Source: Hymenobacter daecheongensis DSM 21074 | GTDB taxonomy: Bacteria > Bacteroidota > Bacteroidia > Cytophagales > Hymenobacteraceae | Assembly: GCF_900141805.1 (NCBI RefSeq) | Contig: NZ_FQYN01000005.1 | Span: forward strand, 62,001 to 126,000 | Length of the DNA: 64,000 bases | Reading direction: 5' to 3' | Shown: positions 35,168 through 46,723 of the stretch, one piece after another | Layout of the letters: every line of letters starts with the position of its first letter | How positions within the stretch are numbered: position 1 is the stretch's first letter | Position numbers and translations under genes: made by a program | The notes under the pieces: generated by a model | What the model saw: the letters and a program-made list of their open reading frames with translations, nothing else | Databases searched by the model: none | Told to the model about the DNA's origin: nothing

Positions 35168-35497
35168 ATGAGCAAGCTGGAGAAGTTTGTAGCCGCTTTA
35201 CTAAGTACGCAAACCGATAAGAACATCGACTTCGCCGCCTTATGCGGCTTACTGCTCAAACTCGGCTTTTCTCAGCGCGTGAAAGGCAGCCATCACATCT
35301 TCGCCAGAACAGGCGTGGAGGAAATCATTAATCTGCAAAGCAACTCTGAGGGCCGGGCTAAGCCGTACCAAGTGAAGCAGGTGCGGGATTTATTGCAGAA
35401 ATACAACCTGACACTGGATCCAACGCCTCAGTTGCGGGTTACCACAGAGAAGCTGGCCGAGGACATTGTTTCACTCAAACGCAAACCCAAGCAGTAA
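35168..35497 (+). CDS. hicA: HicA-type toxin
   Basis: The 109-residue protein contains the HicA core LLLKLGFSQRVKGSHHIFAR with the catalytic His in GSHHIF, then QVKQVRDLLQKYNL. HicA toxins cleave or block mRNAs and are neutralised by HicB. Compared with the usual 60-80 residues it has extensions at both ends (about 20 N-terminal and 25 C-terminal residues). It starts 2 nt after the miaB stop and is followed by hicB after 1 nt, giving tight translational coupling. Both genes look intact. Confidence 0.85.
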   Translation: MSKLEKFVAALLSTQTDKNIDFAALCGLLLKLGFSQRVKGSHHIFARTGVEEIINLQSNSEGRAKPYQVKQVRDLLQKYNLTLDPTPQLRVTTEKLAEDIVSLKRKPKQ

Positions 35498-35498
35498 G

Positions 35499-35714
35499 AT
35501 GGACAGCACCCAATATCCCGTTGTTATTCTTTGGAGCGCTGATGATGAAGCGTTTGTGGCTGAAGTTCCCGACCTGCCCGGCTGCATGGCCGATGGCACC
35601 ACCCAGGCTGAGGCCCTGGCCAATGTAGCCTTGGTCATTGAAGAATGGCTGGAAACGGCCCGCGAGCTGAACCGGCCTATTCCGGTGCCTCGCGCCCGGC
35701 TGCGCTACGCTTAA
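35499..35714 (+). CDS. hicB: HicB-type antitoxin
   Basis: A 71-residue HicB-fold protein: YPVVILWSADDEAFVAEVPD, LPGCMADG, then TQAEALANVALVIEEWLETA. This is the partial RNase H-like domain that binds HicA. No C-terminal helix-turn-helix or ribbon-helix-helix follows, so autoregulation by direct DNA binding is less certain. The toxin-first order is the usual hicAB order. Confidence 0.88.
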   Translation: MDSTQYPVVILWSADDEAFVAEVPDLPGCMADGTTQAEALANVALVIEEWLETARELNRPIPVPRARLRYA

Positions 35715-35758
35715 AATAAAAACAGCCGTTTTTCGTCTGTTAACGAAACCACCCGACC

Positions 35759-37090
35759 TTGACACCCTCCGAAATACAATCTATTAAGCAGCGCTTCGGC
35801 ATCATCGGCAACGCGCCGGCGCTGAACTACGCCATTCAGGTGGCCGCCCAGGTCGCGCCTACCGACATGACGGTGCTCATCAGCGGGGAAAGCGGCTCGG
35901 GCAAGGAATCCTTTTCCAAGATCATCCACGCCCTGTCGCCGCGCAAGCACGGGCAGTTCATTGCCATCAACTGCGGTGCCATCCCCGAGGGCACCATCGA
36001 CTCGGAGCTGTTCGGCCACGAGAAGGGGTCCTTCACTGGGGCCCAGGAAGCCCGCAAGGGCTACTTCGAGGTGACCAACGGCGGCACCATCTTCCTCGAC
36101 GAAATCGGGGAAATGCCGCTGGGTACCCAGGCTCGCCTGCTGCGGGTGCTGGAAAACGGCGAGTTTATCCGCGTCGGCTCTTCGAAAGTGCAGAAAACCG
36201 ACGTGCGCGTGGTGGCCGCTTCCAACGTGAATCTGCTCGATGCGGTACGCGAGGGCAAGTTTCGCGAAGACCTTTATTACCGCCTCAACACTGTCCCGAT
36301 TACGGTTCCACCACTGCGTGAGCGAGGCGATGATATCTATCTACTATTCCGCAAGTTCGCTACCGATTTTGCCGAGCGCTACCGCGTGAAGCCGATTGCG
36401 CTCAGCCCCGAGGCCGTGGTGGATCTGCAGCGCTTCCGCTTCCCCGGCAACATCCGCCAGCTCAAGAACGTGGCCGAGCAGATGTCGGTGCTGGAGACCG
36501 AGCGCGACGTGGACGCGCCCCGCCTGCGCCAGTACCTGCCCGCCGACCAGAGCAGCCGCCTACCCATGCTCATGCACGCCGCCACCGGCAGCGCCGACGG
36601 CGGCGGCACGGGCACCTACTCCGAGCGCGACCTGCTCTACAAGGTGCTCTTCGATATGCGCCGCGACATGACCGACCTTAAGAAGCTGGTGCTCGACCTG
36701 GCCGCTGGTCAGCGCCCGGCCGAAGCCCAAGAGTTGCTGCGCCAGAACAGCCACCTGTTCAGCAACCTCAACGTGGCCGCCGGCTACGAGGGCGGCAGCC
36801 GCCTCAGCCGCGGCACCTCTGCCGATGGCCCGGCCGAATACATCCTCACGCCCCGCCCCGAAATGACCGTGGACGATGAGGACGACTACGAGGAAGAGCC
36901 CCAGCGCGTGGAGGACATTCCGCACGAAACGGAGGAAGAAACCCTGTCGCTGGAGGCCAAAGAGAAGGAAATGATCCTCAAAGCCCTCAAAAAGCACCAT
37001 AACAAGCGCAAGTATGCCGCCCACGACCTCGGCATCTCGGAGCGCACCTTATACCGTAAGCTGAAACAATATGATCTGGAACAAGCATAA
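35759..37090 (+). CDS. Sigma-54-dependent transcriptional activator
   Basis: The 443-residue protein starts directly with the AAA+ domain and lacks an N-terminal receiver or PAS domain. It has Walker A GESGSGKE (43-50), the sigma-54 contact loop as GSFTGA (90-95), Walker B IFLDEIGEM, and a C-terminal Fis-type HTH (about 400-443). A variable Asp/Glu-rich linker (~345-395) connects them. TTG is the start at 35759, followed by MTPSEIQSI-like sequence. The promoters it controls are unknown; lptE follows immediately on the same strand. Confidence 0.92.
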   Translation: MTPSEIQSIKQRFGIIGNAPALNYAIQVAAQVAPTDMTVLISGESGSGKESFSKIIHALSPRKHGQFIAINCGAIPEGTIDSELFGHEKGSFTGAQEARKGYFEVTNGGTIFLDEIGEMPLGTQARLLRVLENGEFIRVGSSKVQKTDVRVVAASNVNLLDAVREGKFREDLYYRLNTVPITVPPLRERGDDIYLLFRKFATDFAERYRVKPIALSPEAVVDLQRFRFPGNIRQLKNVAEQMSVLETERDVDAPRLRQYLPADQSSRLPMLMHAATGSADGGGTGTYSERDLLYKVLFDMRRDMTDLKKLVLDLAAGQRPAEAQELLRQNSHLFSNLNVAAGYEGGSRLSRGTSADGPAEYILTPRPEMTVDDEDDYEEEPQRVEDIPHETEEETLSLEAKEKEMILKALKKHHNKRKYAAHDLGISERTLYRKLKQYDLEQA

Positions 37091-37094
37091 TAGT

Positions 37095-37183
37095 GAGCTA
37101 CAAGCGGCAAGCTCCAAGCGGCAAGCCCCAAAAGGTTGGTTCATGCTCTTAGCTTGCAGCTTGCAGCTTATAGCTTGCGGCTT
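37095..37183. repeat. AGCTTGC/GCAAGCT repeat overlapping lptE start
   Basis: Two units of CAAGCGGCAAGC (37101-37125) are followed by inverted units of AGCTTGCAGCTT (37151-37183). The second part is read as the lptE signal peptide. Similar GCAAGCTGCAAG repeats are, from memory, common between genes in Hymenobacter-type genomes. Confidence 0.75.
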
Positions 37184-37658
37184 ATTGACTGGCTGCTCGG
37201 TGTACTCGTTCACCGGCACCAACATCGATCCGGAAGTCAAGACCATTTCCATCCAGACCTTCCAGAATAACGCCGATAACGGCCCCTCGTTTCTGGCTCA
37301 GCGCTTCACCGAGGAGTTCAAAGACTACTTTCAGCGCAACACCACGCTCAAGCTCGTGCCCCGCGACGGCGACCTGCAGTTTGAGGGCCAGATCATTGCC
37401 TACGACTTTGCCCCGGCCGCCATTCAGCGCGAAAACAACGTGGACCAGGCCGGCGTGAACCGCCTCACCATTCAGGTGCGCGTGCGCTTCACCAACACCA
37501 AGGACCCCAAGCAGGACTTCGAGGAAACCTTCCAGAGCAACGGCGACTTTGCCGCCGCCCAGGACGTGGCCAGCATCAACAACGACCCCACTTCCCTGCG
37601 GCGCATCACCACCAACATTATCACCGACGCTTTCAATAAATCGGTGGCTAACTGGTAG
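37143..37658 (+). CDS. lptE: LPS assembly lipoprotein LptE
   Basis: LptE is the outer membrane lipoprotein that plugs the LptD barrel and helps insert LPS. The 171-residue protein has a signal peptide with lipobox LTGC (Cys at about residue 18), then SVYSFTGTNIDPEVKTISIQ, the LptE beta-strand layout. The signal peptide is encoded by repeat DNA and contains extra cysteines (ACS, ACG). ATG 37143 was chosen for the signal; a longer reading from 37071 overlaps the upstream gene. The miaB-sigma54-lptE order is, from memory, conserved in Bacteroidota. Confidence 0.88.
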   Translation: MLLACSLQLIACGLLTGCSVYSFTGTNIDPEVKTISIQTFQNNADNGPSFLAQRFTEEFKDYFQRNTTLKLVPRDGDLQFEGQIIAYDFAPAAIQRENNVDQAGVNRLTIQVRVRFTNTKDPKQDFEETFQSNGDFAAAQDVASINNDPTSLRRITTNIITDAFNKSVANW

Positions 37659-37665
37659 TTATTCA

Positions 37666-37725
37666 CCTCGCGCGGCACCGGGCCGCGGTGGTGTGGCCCG
37701 GCGCCGTGCGGGTAAGCCCACGAGG
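37666..37725 (+). other. Strong RNA secondary structure downstream of lptE
   Basis: CCTCG (37666-37670) pairs with CGAGG (37721-37725). Within, a long stem pairs GCGCGGCACCGGGCC (37670-37684) with GGCCCGGCGCCGTGC (37695-37709), with two non-Watson-Crick positions. A small GGG/CCC hairpin follows. TTTTG follows the closing stem. It could be an elaborate terminator or a structured RNA; I do not recognise a known family. Confidence 0.45.
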
Positions 37726-37900
37726 TTTTGCGGCCGGTCGGCCATCTATATATAGCATACGAATGGGTTTACCGGGTAAAATGATGCACTTTTGCCGCCC
37801 GCTAAAGCCGCTTGCTTTGCCGGCCCCGGCCTTCGTGGCGTAGGCCTTGAGAGCCGGCATTCCGCAAGGCAAGCCCTTCAATCCTCAGTAAATCAACGCT

Positions 37901-39058
37901 ATGACCCGCGCGTCGCTGCTGCACATTCTGGATCATGTAAACGGAATTTCGGAAGCCGAAATCCGGGAGCTGGAGCAGCTGGCGGCCGCTTTTCCCTATT
38001 GCCAGACGGCGCACATCCTGCTGGCCAAAGCCGCCCACGACCGGGGCAACATGCTGGCCAGCCAGCGGCTGCGCCGCGCCGCCACCTATGCCGCCGACCG
38101 TGATTTGCTCCGTCATCTCATAGAAGATTCGGCCCCGGCTACGGCGCAAGCCATTGACCTGCAAACTCCTCCAGCCAAAGCTCCTGAACAGGCTGAGCCG
38201 CTTGCCGTGGCGGAAATGCTGCCAACAGCCGCCCCGGATAGCGCGGTTTTTGCGCCTGTCGCTGACCCAGAAAGCCCCGACGAGCCGCGCCCTACCAACC
38301 CGGACAGTATAGACTCGGCGGCGGAAGTAACCCCGGAAGAACCTGGCCCCGAACTGGCTGAGGTACTGGCAGAACCGGCCTCATCCTCGCAAGAAGTGTC
38401 CGCTGCCGAGGTCGAGGCCGCCGCTGTCGAAGAGCTGCTGCCCGCCGTAGCCCCTCCCATTCGTCCGCCGGTGGAGGCTGGGGCCGCCCGCTTCGAGTTT
38501 GGGCTGGCCGAGCAGACACCGGAAATTCCGCCGGTTTATCAGCTGCCTACGCTGGACGATGATGACCACGACGCGGTGAGCCCAGCGGCGGCTTTGGTCA
38601 TTCCGGCTTTTCAGGCCGATGCGGCGTTGGCCTATGCCCTTGGGGGCAGTAGCCGGCTGGGGCATTGCCTGCAGCTCCGCGACGAGCTGACCCACGACTT
38701 GCCCACTGACGACTTCTTTGCCCCCGATGCCTTGCTGCTGGCACACCTACGGGCCCACACGCCGCCCGCGCCGCTGCCCTCCCGTTCTTCTTTCGATCTG
38801 ATCAACAAGTTTTTGCGGGCCCAGCCCCGGCTCAAAGCCCCTACTTTGCAGACGCCCGCTGCCGAGGAGCAGGCCGATTTGTCGGTGCGTAGCCTGCAGG
38901 GCGTGCCCGATCTGGCCTCCGAAAGCCTGGCCAAAATCATGGTGCGACAGGGCAAAATCGGGAAGGCCATTGAAATATATGAACGACTGATAGTGCGTCA
39001 GCCGGAAAAAAAGGCGTATTTTGCCGACCAAATCCAACAACTGAAACCCTCGGAGTAA
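37901..39058 (+). CDS. TPR-like protein of unknown function
   Basis: The 385-residue protein has an N-terminal helical region (ISEAEIRELEQLAAAFPYCQ, residues ~16-80), a long acidic Pro/Ala/Glu-rich segment (~85-265), and a C-terminal TPR-like pair (LASESLAKIMVRQGKIGKAI, then EIYERLIVRQPEKKAYF). No signal peptide is seen. Homologues, from memory, stand next to lptE/secG in Bacteroidota. Its stop overlaps the secG start by 1 nt (TAATG), so they are co-transcribed. Confidence 0.8.
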   Translation: MTRASLLHILDHVNGISEAEIRELEQLAAAFPYCQTAHILLAKAAHDRGNMLASQRLRRAATYAADRDLLRHLIEDSAPATAQAIDLQTPPAKAPEQAEPLAVAEMLPTAAPDSAVFAPVADPESPDEPRPTNPDSIDSAAEVTPEEPGPELAEVLAEPASSSQEVSAAEVEAAAVEELLPAVAPPIRPPVEAGAARFEFGLAEQTPEIPPVYQLPTLDDDDHDAVSPAAALVIPAFQADAALAYALGGSSRLGHCLQLRDELTHDLPTDDFFAPDALLLAHLRAHTPPAPLPSRSSFDLINKFLRAQPRLKAPTLQTPAAEEQADLSVRSLQGVPDLASESLAKIMVRQGKIGKAIEIYERLIVRQPEKKAYFADQIQQLKPSE

Positions 39059-39459
39059 TGTACGTTGCCCTTATCATCCTGATTCTTTTCGTGTGCTTCC
39101 TGCTGGCCCTGGTGGTGCTGGCCCAAAACCCCAAAGGGGGCGGATTGTCGAGCCAGTTCGGCGCGGGCGGCGCGGCTAACCTGATGGGTGTGAAGCGCAC
39201 CGGCGACCTGCTGGAGCGCCTCACCTGGGGTTTCGCCATCGGCCTGATGGTGCTCACGCTGGGCACCCACATGCTGAACGGAACGTCTGACGCGGGTGGT
39301 GCCGTGCGCAGCGTAAACCAGCAGAAAGCCCTGGAAACTCGTATTCCGGCTGGTCCGGCCGCGCCGGCTTCGGCACCAACTACTGCCCCGGCCCCTGCAC
39401 AGGCTCCCGCCCAGCAGCCAGCCGCTACGCCGGCTCCCGCCGCGGTTCCGGCCCAGTAA
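39058..39459 (+). CDS. secG: Preprotein translocase subunit SecG
   Basis: SecG is part of the SecYEG channel. The 133-residue protein has two membrane helices (about residues 2-22 and 55-75) with the conserved QNPKGGGLSSQFG cytoplasmic loop. The C-terminal ~40 residues are an Ala/Pro-rich tail (APAPAQAPAQQPAATPAP), longer than in E. coli SecG, as often in Bacteroidota. It is translationally coupled to the upstream TPR gene and followed by a terminator at 39481. Confidence 0.93.
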   Translation: MYVALIILILFVCFLLALVVLAQNPKGGGLSSQFGAGGAANLMGVKRTGDLLERLTWGFAIGLMVLTLGTHMLNGTSDAGGAVRSVNQQKALETRIPAGPAAPASAPTTAPAPAQAPAQQPAATPAPAAVPAQ

Positions 39460-39480
39460 ACAAGCTTTTACCAGCCCTGC

Positions 39481-39520
39481 TCAGCCGGTGGTTTCTCACG
39501 AAGCCACCGGCTGATTTTTT
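39481..39520 (+). terminator. Terminator after secG
   Basis: TCAGCCGGTGG (39481-39491) pairs with CCACCGGCTGA (39504-39514), followed by six Ts (39515-39520). It separates the lptE-secG block from groESL. Confidence 0.92.
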
Positions 39521-39626
39521 GTACGGCAATCCGGCGGCTTCTCTGCTTTCTACTGACACGATTGGCAGGTTGGGGCCAGCATCGCGCCGCGCCGGGGGGC
39601 CGATAGTGTTCATTCTGTCAGGCTCA

Positions 39627-39656
39627 GGCAGGCTGGCATAAGAAGTGTTGCCTGCC
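39627..39656 (+). promoter_or_regulatory. groESL leader inverted repeat
   Basis: GGCAGGC (39627-39633) and GCCTGCC (39650-39656) form an inverted repeat about 45 nt upstream of groES, preceded by CTGTCAGGCTCA. No CIRCE element (TTAGCACTC-N9-GAGTGCTAA) is present. It may be a heat-shock regulatory site, but the assignment rests only on position. Confidence 0.35.
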
Positions 39657-39701
39657 CCCGCACGTTCTTCTAACGAAAACCTTTCACCCAAAACAAACAA
39701 T

Positions 39702-39992
39702 ATGTCACTAAGCATGAAACCGCTGGCCGACCGCGTCATCATTGCACCGGCTGCTGCTGAGGAGAAAACCAAATCGGGCATCATCATCCCCGACACAGCA
39801 AAAGAAAAGCCCCAGCGGGGCGAAGTAGTGGCCGTAGGCGCGGGCAAGGTGGCCGATAGCGGCAACCTGATTCAGCCGCAGGTAAAAGTGGGCGACCAGG
39901 TGCTCTACGGCAAGTATGCCGGCACCGAAATCACCATCGAAGGCACCGATTACCTCATCATGAAGGAGTCGGATATTTTCGCCGTCCTGTAA
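39702..39992 (+). CDS. groES: Co-chaperonin GroES
   Basis: GroES forms the heptameric lid of the GroEL chamber. The 96-residue protein has the typical [13 protein letters not shown] start region, the mobile loop [20 protein letters not shown] (about 20-39) and the C-terminal [17 protein letters not shown] 39702 ([11 protein letters not shown]) is used. It is 41 nt upstream of groEL in the standard operon. Confidence 0.97.
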   Translation: MSLSMKPLADRVIIAPAAAEEKTKSGIIIPDTAKEKPQRGEVVAVGAGKVADSGNLIQPQVKVGDQVLYGKYAGTEITIEGTDYLIMKESDIFAVL

Positions 39993-40027
39993 AGCACCTT
40001 TTCCTTTCGACTTCCATTTCTGACTAA

Positions 40028-41674
<1,647 letters not shown>

Positions 41675-41706
41675 GATCAGCCGTCTAAGCCTCTCGCTTG
41701 GATAAC

Positions 41707-41744
41707 AAAAGCCCCGCTGAACTTCGGTCCGGCGGGGCTTTTTT
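41707..41744 (+). terminator. Terminator of groESL
   Basis: AAAAGCCCCGC (41707-41717) pairs with GCGGGGCTTTT (41732-41742), with T tract to 41744. It lies 33 nt after the groEL stop. Confidence 0.93.
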
Positions 41745-41774
41745 ATTGACTTAAAGCATGAGTTACAAGCTGCT

Positions 41775-41952
41775 CAAACAGTCACCAGCCGCAGCGCGGC
41801 GCCAGGTTTGTAGTAAAGCTTGCTTGCGAAGGTCAAAGCCGCGTAGCGGTGGCAGAGTTGTTCAGGCGGTTCTGTCACCGCTACGCGGCTTTGTTCTTTT
41901 CTCGCTTGGTTCTCTACAAACCTGCCGCCGCGCTACGGCTGGTGACTGTTTG
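41775..41952. repeat. 178-bp MITE-like element with nested hairpins
   Basis: Outer arms 41775-41812 and 41915-41952 match as reverse complements at 36 of 38 positions (CAAACAGTCACCAGCC at the ends). An inner 18-bp perfect stem, CAAAGCCGCGTAGCGGTG (41834-41851) with 41876-41893, lies inside. It has no coding capacity. The two compensating-looking mismatches hint at an old or structurally maintained element. Confidence 0.88.
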
Positions 41953-42014
41953 AATTTGGACACGACTGCCCTTGATTCTCAACCATGCTGCGATGTTACG
42001 GCAGCTACAGAAGC

Positions 42015-42049
42015 AAAAAGCCCCCGACCTATGAGAATCGGGGGCTTTT
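42015..42049 (-). terminator. Terminator of the POT transporter gene
   Basis: On the minus strand, AAAAGCCCCCGA (42049-42038) pairs with TCGGGGGCTTTT (42027-42016), followed by Ts at 42019-42015. It lies about 20 nt after the stop at 42071. Confidence 0.88.
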
Positions 42050-42070
42050 CACACAAATTAGCTATCCTGA

Positions 42071-43807
42071 TTAAGCAGCCGTCACTGGCTCGGCCATCAT
42101 CGTGTTCAGACGCTTATAAAGCACGAACAGAATCAGCGACGCCACTGCCGACAGACCCACGAAAATCATGAAGAAGTCGTAGAGGCTGGTGATTTGGAAG
42201 CCCAGGAACGAGGGCCAGTGCGCGGTCAGCTCCAGCTCGGTCAGCTTGGCCGTCACGTCGGCGGTAGCTTGGCTGGTGCCGTTCAGAATGGCGGGCAGGT
42301 TGATGCCTTCCTTCGAGGCCTTGGCAAACTCGCCGGGGCCGGGAGGATACAGGCCCGACAGCACGCCGGCCAGCTTGTTGCCGGCGGCGGTGGCCAGGAA
42401 CCACACGGCCATCAGCAGGGAGGCGAAGCGGGCGGGTGCGAGCTTGTTTACCAGCGCCAAACCAATCGGCGACAGGCACAGCTCGGCGAAGGTGTGCACC
42501 ATGTACATGGTAATCAGCCAGAACATGCTCACTTTGGTATTGGCATCCACGCCCTTCACGCCGAAGGCGATGATGAGGTAGCCCACGGCCATCAGCATCA
42601 GGCTGATAGCCATTTTCAGCGGCGACGAAGGCTCAATGCGGCGCTTGCCCATCCAGGTCCAGAGCACCGCGAAAATCGGGGCAAACACGATGATGAATAA
42701 GGCGTTGGCCGACTGGAAGTACGACGCCGGCACCACTGAGGAGCCCAGCGTGCGGTCGGTCTGCTCATCGGCGAAGAACGTGAGCGAGGCCCCGGCCTGC
42801 TCGAACGTGCCCCAGAAGAAGATAACGAAGAAGCTCAGGATGAAAATAACGTAGATCTTCTGCTTCTCGCGGCTGGTCAGCGTAGGGTCGGTTAGGATGG
42901 TGACGGGGGCCACAATCATGGCCGAAAACACCAGCGCCCCGATCCAGTCCTGGTTCATGATCCAGGCAATGGCGGCATACACCACGGCAAACAGGCCGAT
43001 GAGCATGGGCAGCTTGCTGGCGAAGCTCTTGGCGGGCTGCGCAATGGTTTCGGAGCGCACGGGGCCGTCGGTTTGTACGGGCACTACCGACGAGGCTTCC
43101 ACGGTGCGCTCGGGCTTGGCACCCAGCGGCGTGCCTTCGGCCGTCACCACGTACTTATTTTTCAGCAGCTCAAAGGTGAGGCTGCCGATAAGCATACCGA
43201 TACCGGCCGCCAGGAAGCCCCACTTAAAGTCGGCGGGGTTGCCCGTGTCGCCGAGCGTGCCGCACACCAGGGGCGAGAAAAACGCGCCCAGGTTGATGCC
43301 CATGTAGAAAATGGTGTAGGCCGCATCAATGCGCGAGTCGCCTTTGGGGTACAGCGAGCCCACCATGGAGGAGATATTCGGCTTGAAGAAGCCGTTGCCG
43401 AAAATCAGGCAGCCCAGGCCCAGAAAAAACAGCAGCAGCTGCGCCTGGGGCACTTCCGTCTGATTGGCACCATACATCGAAGCCGAGAAAAACAGCGCGA
43501 ACTGCCCGGCTGCCATCAGCAGGCCGCCCACCAGAATGGAGCGGCGGTTGCCCCAGTAGCGGTCGGCCATGTAGCCGCCCAGCAGGGGCGTGAGGTACAC
43601 CAGGGACGTATAGTTGCCGTAGATGAGCGACGACATCTCCTTGTTCATAAGGAGGGCCTTGAGCATGTACAGCGACAGCAGGGCCCGCATACCGTAGTAG
43701 CTGAATCGCTCCCACATTTCGGTGGCGAAGAGCACGTACAGGCCCTTGGGGTGGCTGGTGGAGGTGGCCATAGGCTGCTGCTCCCGCACAGCGGAGGTCG
43801 TTTGCAT
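42071..43807 (-). CDS. Proton-dependent oligopeptide transporter (POT/MFS)
   Basis: The 578-residue inner-membrane protein has about 14 membrane helices. It carries the POT signatures ATEMWERFSYYGMRALLSLY (ExxER-type motif, helix 1) and the PTR2 region FFKPNISSMVGSLYP, with FYMGINLGAFFSPL after it. It imports di- and tripeptides with protons. A loop of ~40 residues (ERTVEASSVVPVQTD) separates the two halves. Met13 is an alternative start that would remove a short hydrophilic leader. It is monocistronic. Confidence 0.93.
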   Translation of the reverse strand: MQTTSAVREQQPMATSTSHPKGLYVLFATEMWERFSYYGMRALLSLYMLKALLMNKEMSSLIYGNYTSLVYLTPLLGGYMADRYWGNRRSILVGGLLMAAGQFALFFSASMYGANQTEVPQAQLLLFFLGLGCLIFGNGFFKPNISSMVGSLYPKGDSRIDAAYTIFYMGINLGAFFSPLVCGTLGDTGNPADFKWGFLAAGIGMLIGSLTFELLKNKYVVTAEGTPLGAKPERTVEASSVVPVQTDGPVRSETIAQPAKSFASKLPMLIGLFAVVYAAIAWIMNQDWIGALVFSAMIVAPVTILTDPTLTSREKQKIYVIFILSFFVIFFWGTFEQAGASLTFFADEQTDRTLGSSVVPASYFQSANALFIIVFAPIFAVLWTWMGKRRIEPSSPLKMAISLMLMAVGYLIIAFGVKGVDANTKVSMFWLITMYMVHTFAELCLSPIGLALVNKLAPARFASLLMAVWFLATAAGNKLAGVLSGLYPPGPGEFAKASKEGINLPAILNGTSQATADVTAKLTELELTAHWPSFLGFQITSLYDFFMIFVGLSAVASLILFVLYKRLNTMMAEPVTAA

Positions 43808-43977
43808 GAAAAAGAAGTGAAGGGATGAAAGGTGGAATAAGCCGCTGGCTGCAACCAGGCGGGTGGTTGGTAAAACTACAAAACTTTCGCAAGTGCCAAC
43901 CGCCGCCGCAAATTGGCCCCGAAAAGCCCGTCGCTAGCAGCGAATTTTCGCGGTGACCAACCTCTTTGTGACGCTGC

Positions 43978-44010
43978 TTGGCGGCGGGCCGGGTTTTTTG
44001 TCTAATTTTG
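43978..44010 (+). promoter_or_regulatory. pckA promoter
   Basis: TTG (43978-43980), 22 nt, then TAATTTTG (44003-44010) matches the -33/-7 layout. The predicted leader before ATG 44059 is about 45 nt. Confidence 0.6.
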
Positions 44011-44058
44011 TTAACCGATTCTCCATCTTCCCACCCTTACTTATCCCGTTTTCGGCCC

Positions 44059-45681
<1,623 letters not shown>

Positions 45682-45700
45682 CGCTTCGTTGCCCTGCATA

Positions 45701-45740
45701 AGAAAGCCCCGCTGGTACATACTGGTGGGGCTTTCTCTTT
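45701..45740 (+). terminator. Terminator of pckA
   Basis: AGAAAGCCCC (45701-45710) pairs with GGGGCTTTCT (45727-45736), with CTTT following. It lies 19 nt after the pckA stop. Confidence 0.85.
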
Positions 45741-45855
45741 GCCTTGAGGTCAAGCGTTGGCTGATTGAGTAAGATTTGAGCCGTCCCACACTACTATTCC
45801 TGCCGCCGTTCGCCGAAAGCGGGTATTTTGCGGCTCCTTCCCTTATTCGCTTCTC

Positions 45856-46641
45856 ATGTTGAAACGCTTTCTTCCGCTGGCTTTCCTGCTGCTGGCCCCG
45901 TTTGGCCTCCGCGCCTGGGGCGTCGATGGGCACCGCGCCGTGGGTAAAATTGCTGAGCGCCACCTCACCGCCAAAGCCCGCCGCGAAGTGCAGCGCCTGC
46001 TGGGCACCGAAACCCTGCCGCTGGTAAGCACCTGGCCCGACGAAATCCGCAACTACCCGGAGTTCAAGGACACCGCGCCCTGGCACTACGTGAATACGCC
46101 CTCGGGCCTGACGCAAGCGCAATACCTGCAAACGCTGGCTACCCAGACCGAGCCCAACGCCTACAACATGCTGCAGGCCAAGCTGCGCGAGCTGGGCGAC
46201 ACCGGCAAGCCCGAGGCCGAGCGGCTGGCCGCGCTGAAATTTGTGGTGCACCTGGTGGGCGACGCGCATCAGCCCCTGCACGCCGGCCACGCCGAAGACA
46301 AGGGCGGCAACGATATTAAAGTGAAATTTCGGGGCAAGGACACCAACCTGCACAGCCTCTGGGACAGCGGCCTGCTCGACTATCAGGGCCTGACCTACAC
46401 CGAAATGGCCTGCCAGTATGACCGGCAGTTGCGCCGCCGCCAGGTGCGCCAGTGGCAGCAGACGCCCGTGGAGCAATGGTTCTGGGAATCGTACCAGAGC
46501 AGCACCCAGCTCTACCAGGAAGCCCCCACCGGCACCGATATCGACTACAAGTACTACCCCGCCCACGCCGAGCTGATGAAGCAGCGCATTGAGCAGGCCG
46601 GCGTGCGCCTGGCGCAGCTGCTGAACGAAACGCTGGGATAA
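45856..46641 (+). CDS. S1/P1 nuclease family protein
   Basis: The 261-residue protein has a signal peptide (residues 1-19, LPLAFLLLAPFGLRA) and starts its mature chain with WGVDGHRAVG, where the N-terminal Trp and the His bind the zinc cluster. Other ligands lie in STWPDEIRN, APWHYVN, HLVGDAHQPLHAG and NLHSLWDSGLL. S1/P1 enzymes are zinc-dependent single-strand nucleases and 3'-nucleotidases; this one is exported, likely for nutrient scavenging. All key motifs appear intact. Confidence 0.93.
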   Translation: MLKRFLPLAFLLLAPFGLRAWGVDGHRAVGKIAERHLTAKARREVQRLLGTETLPLVSTWPDEIRNYPEFKDTAPWHYVNTPSGLTQAQYLQTLATQTEPNAYNMLQAKLRELGDTGKPEAERLAALKFVVHLVGDAHQPLHAGHAEDKGGNDIKVKFRGKDTNLHSLWDSGLLDYQGLTYTEMACQYDRQLRRRQVRQWQQTPVEQWFWESYQSSTQLYQEAPTGTDIDYKYYPAHAELMKQRIEQAGVRLAQLLNETLG

Positions 46642-46723
46642 AGACCGGCTGGTTGCAGGCTGGCGGAGCGCGAAGCTTCCGCCAGCCTGATTTTCACTCC
46701 TTCAAAAACCCTGATTATTTCCT

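Noticed and set aside
39620..39660. Possible sigma-54 promoter (TGGCAT...TTGC) upstream of groES
   Set aside because: The spacing between the GG and GC dinucleotides is 13 nt rather than 10, so it does not fit the -24/-12 consensus.
39521..39701. CIRCE (HrcA operator) upstream of groES
   Set aside because: No TTAGCACTC-N9-GAGTGCTAA-like sequence is present.
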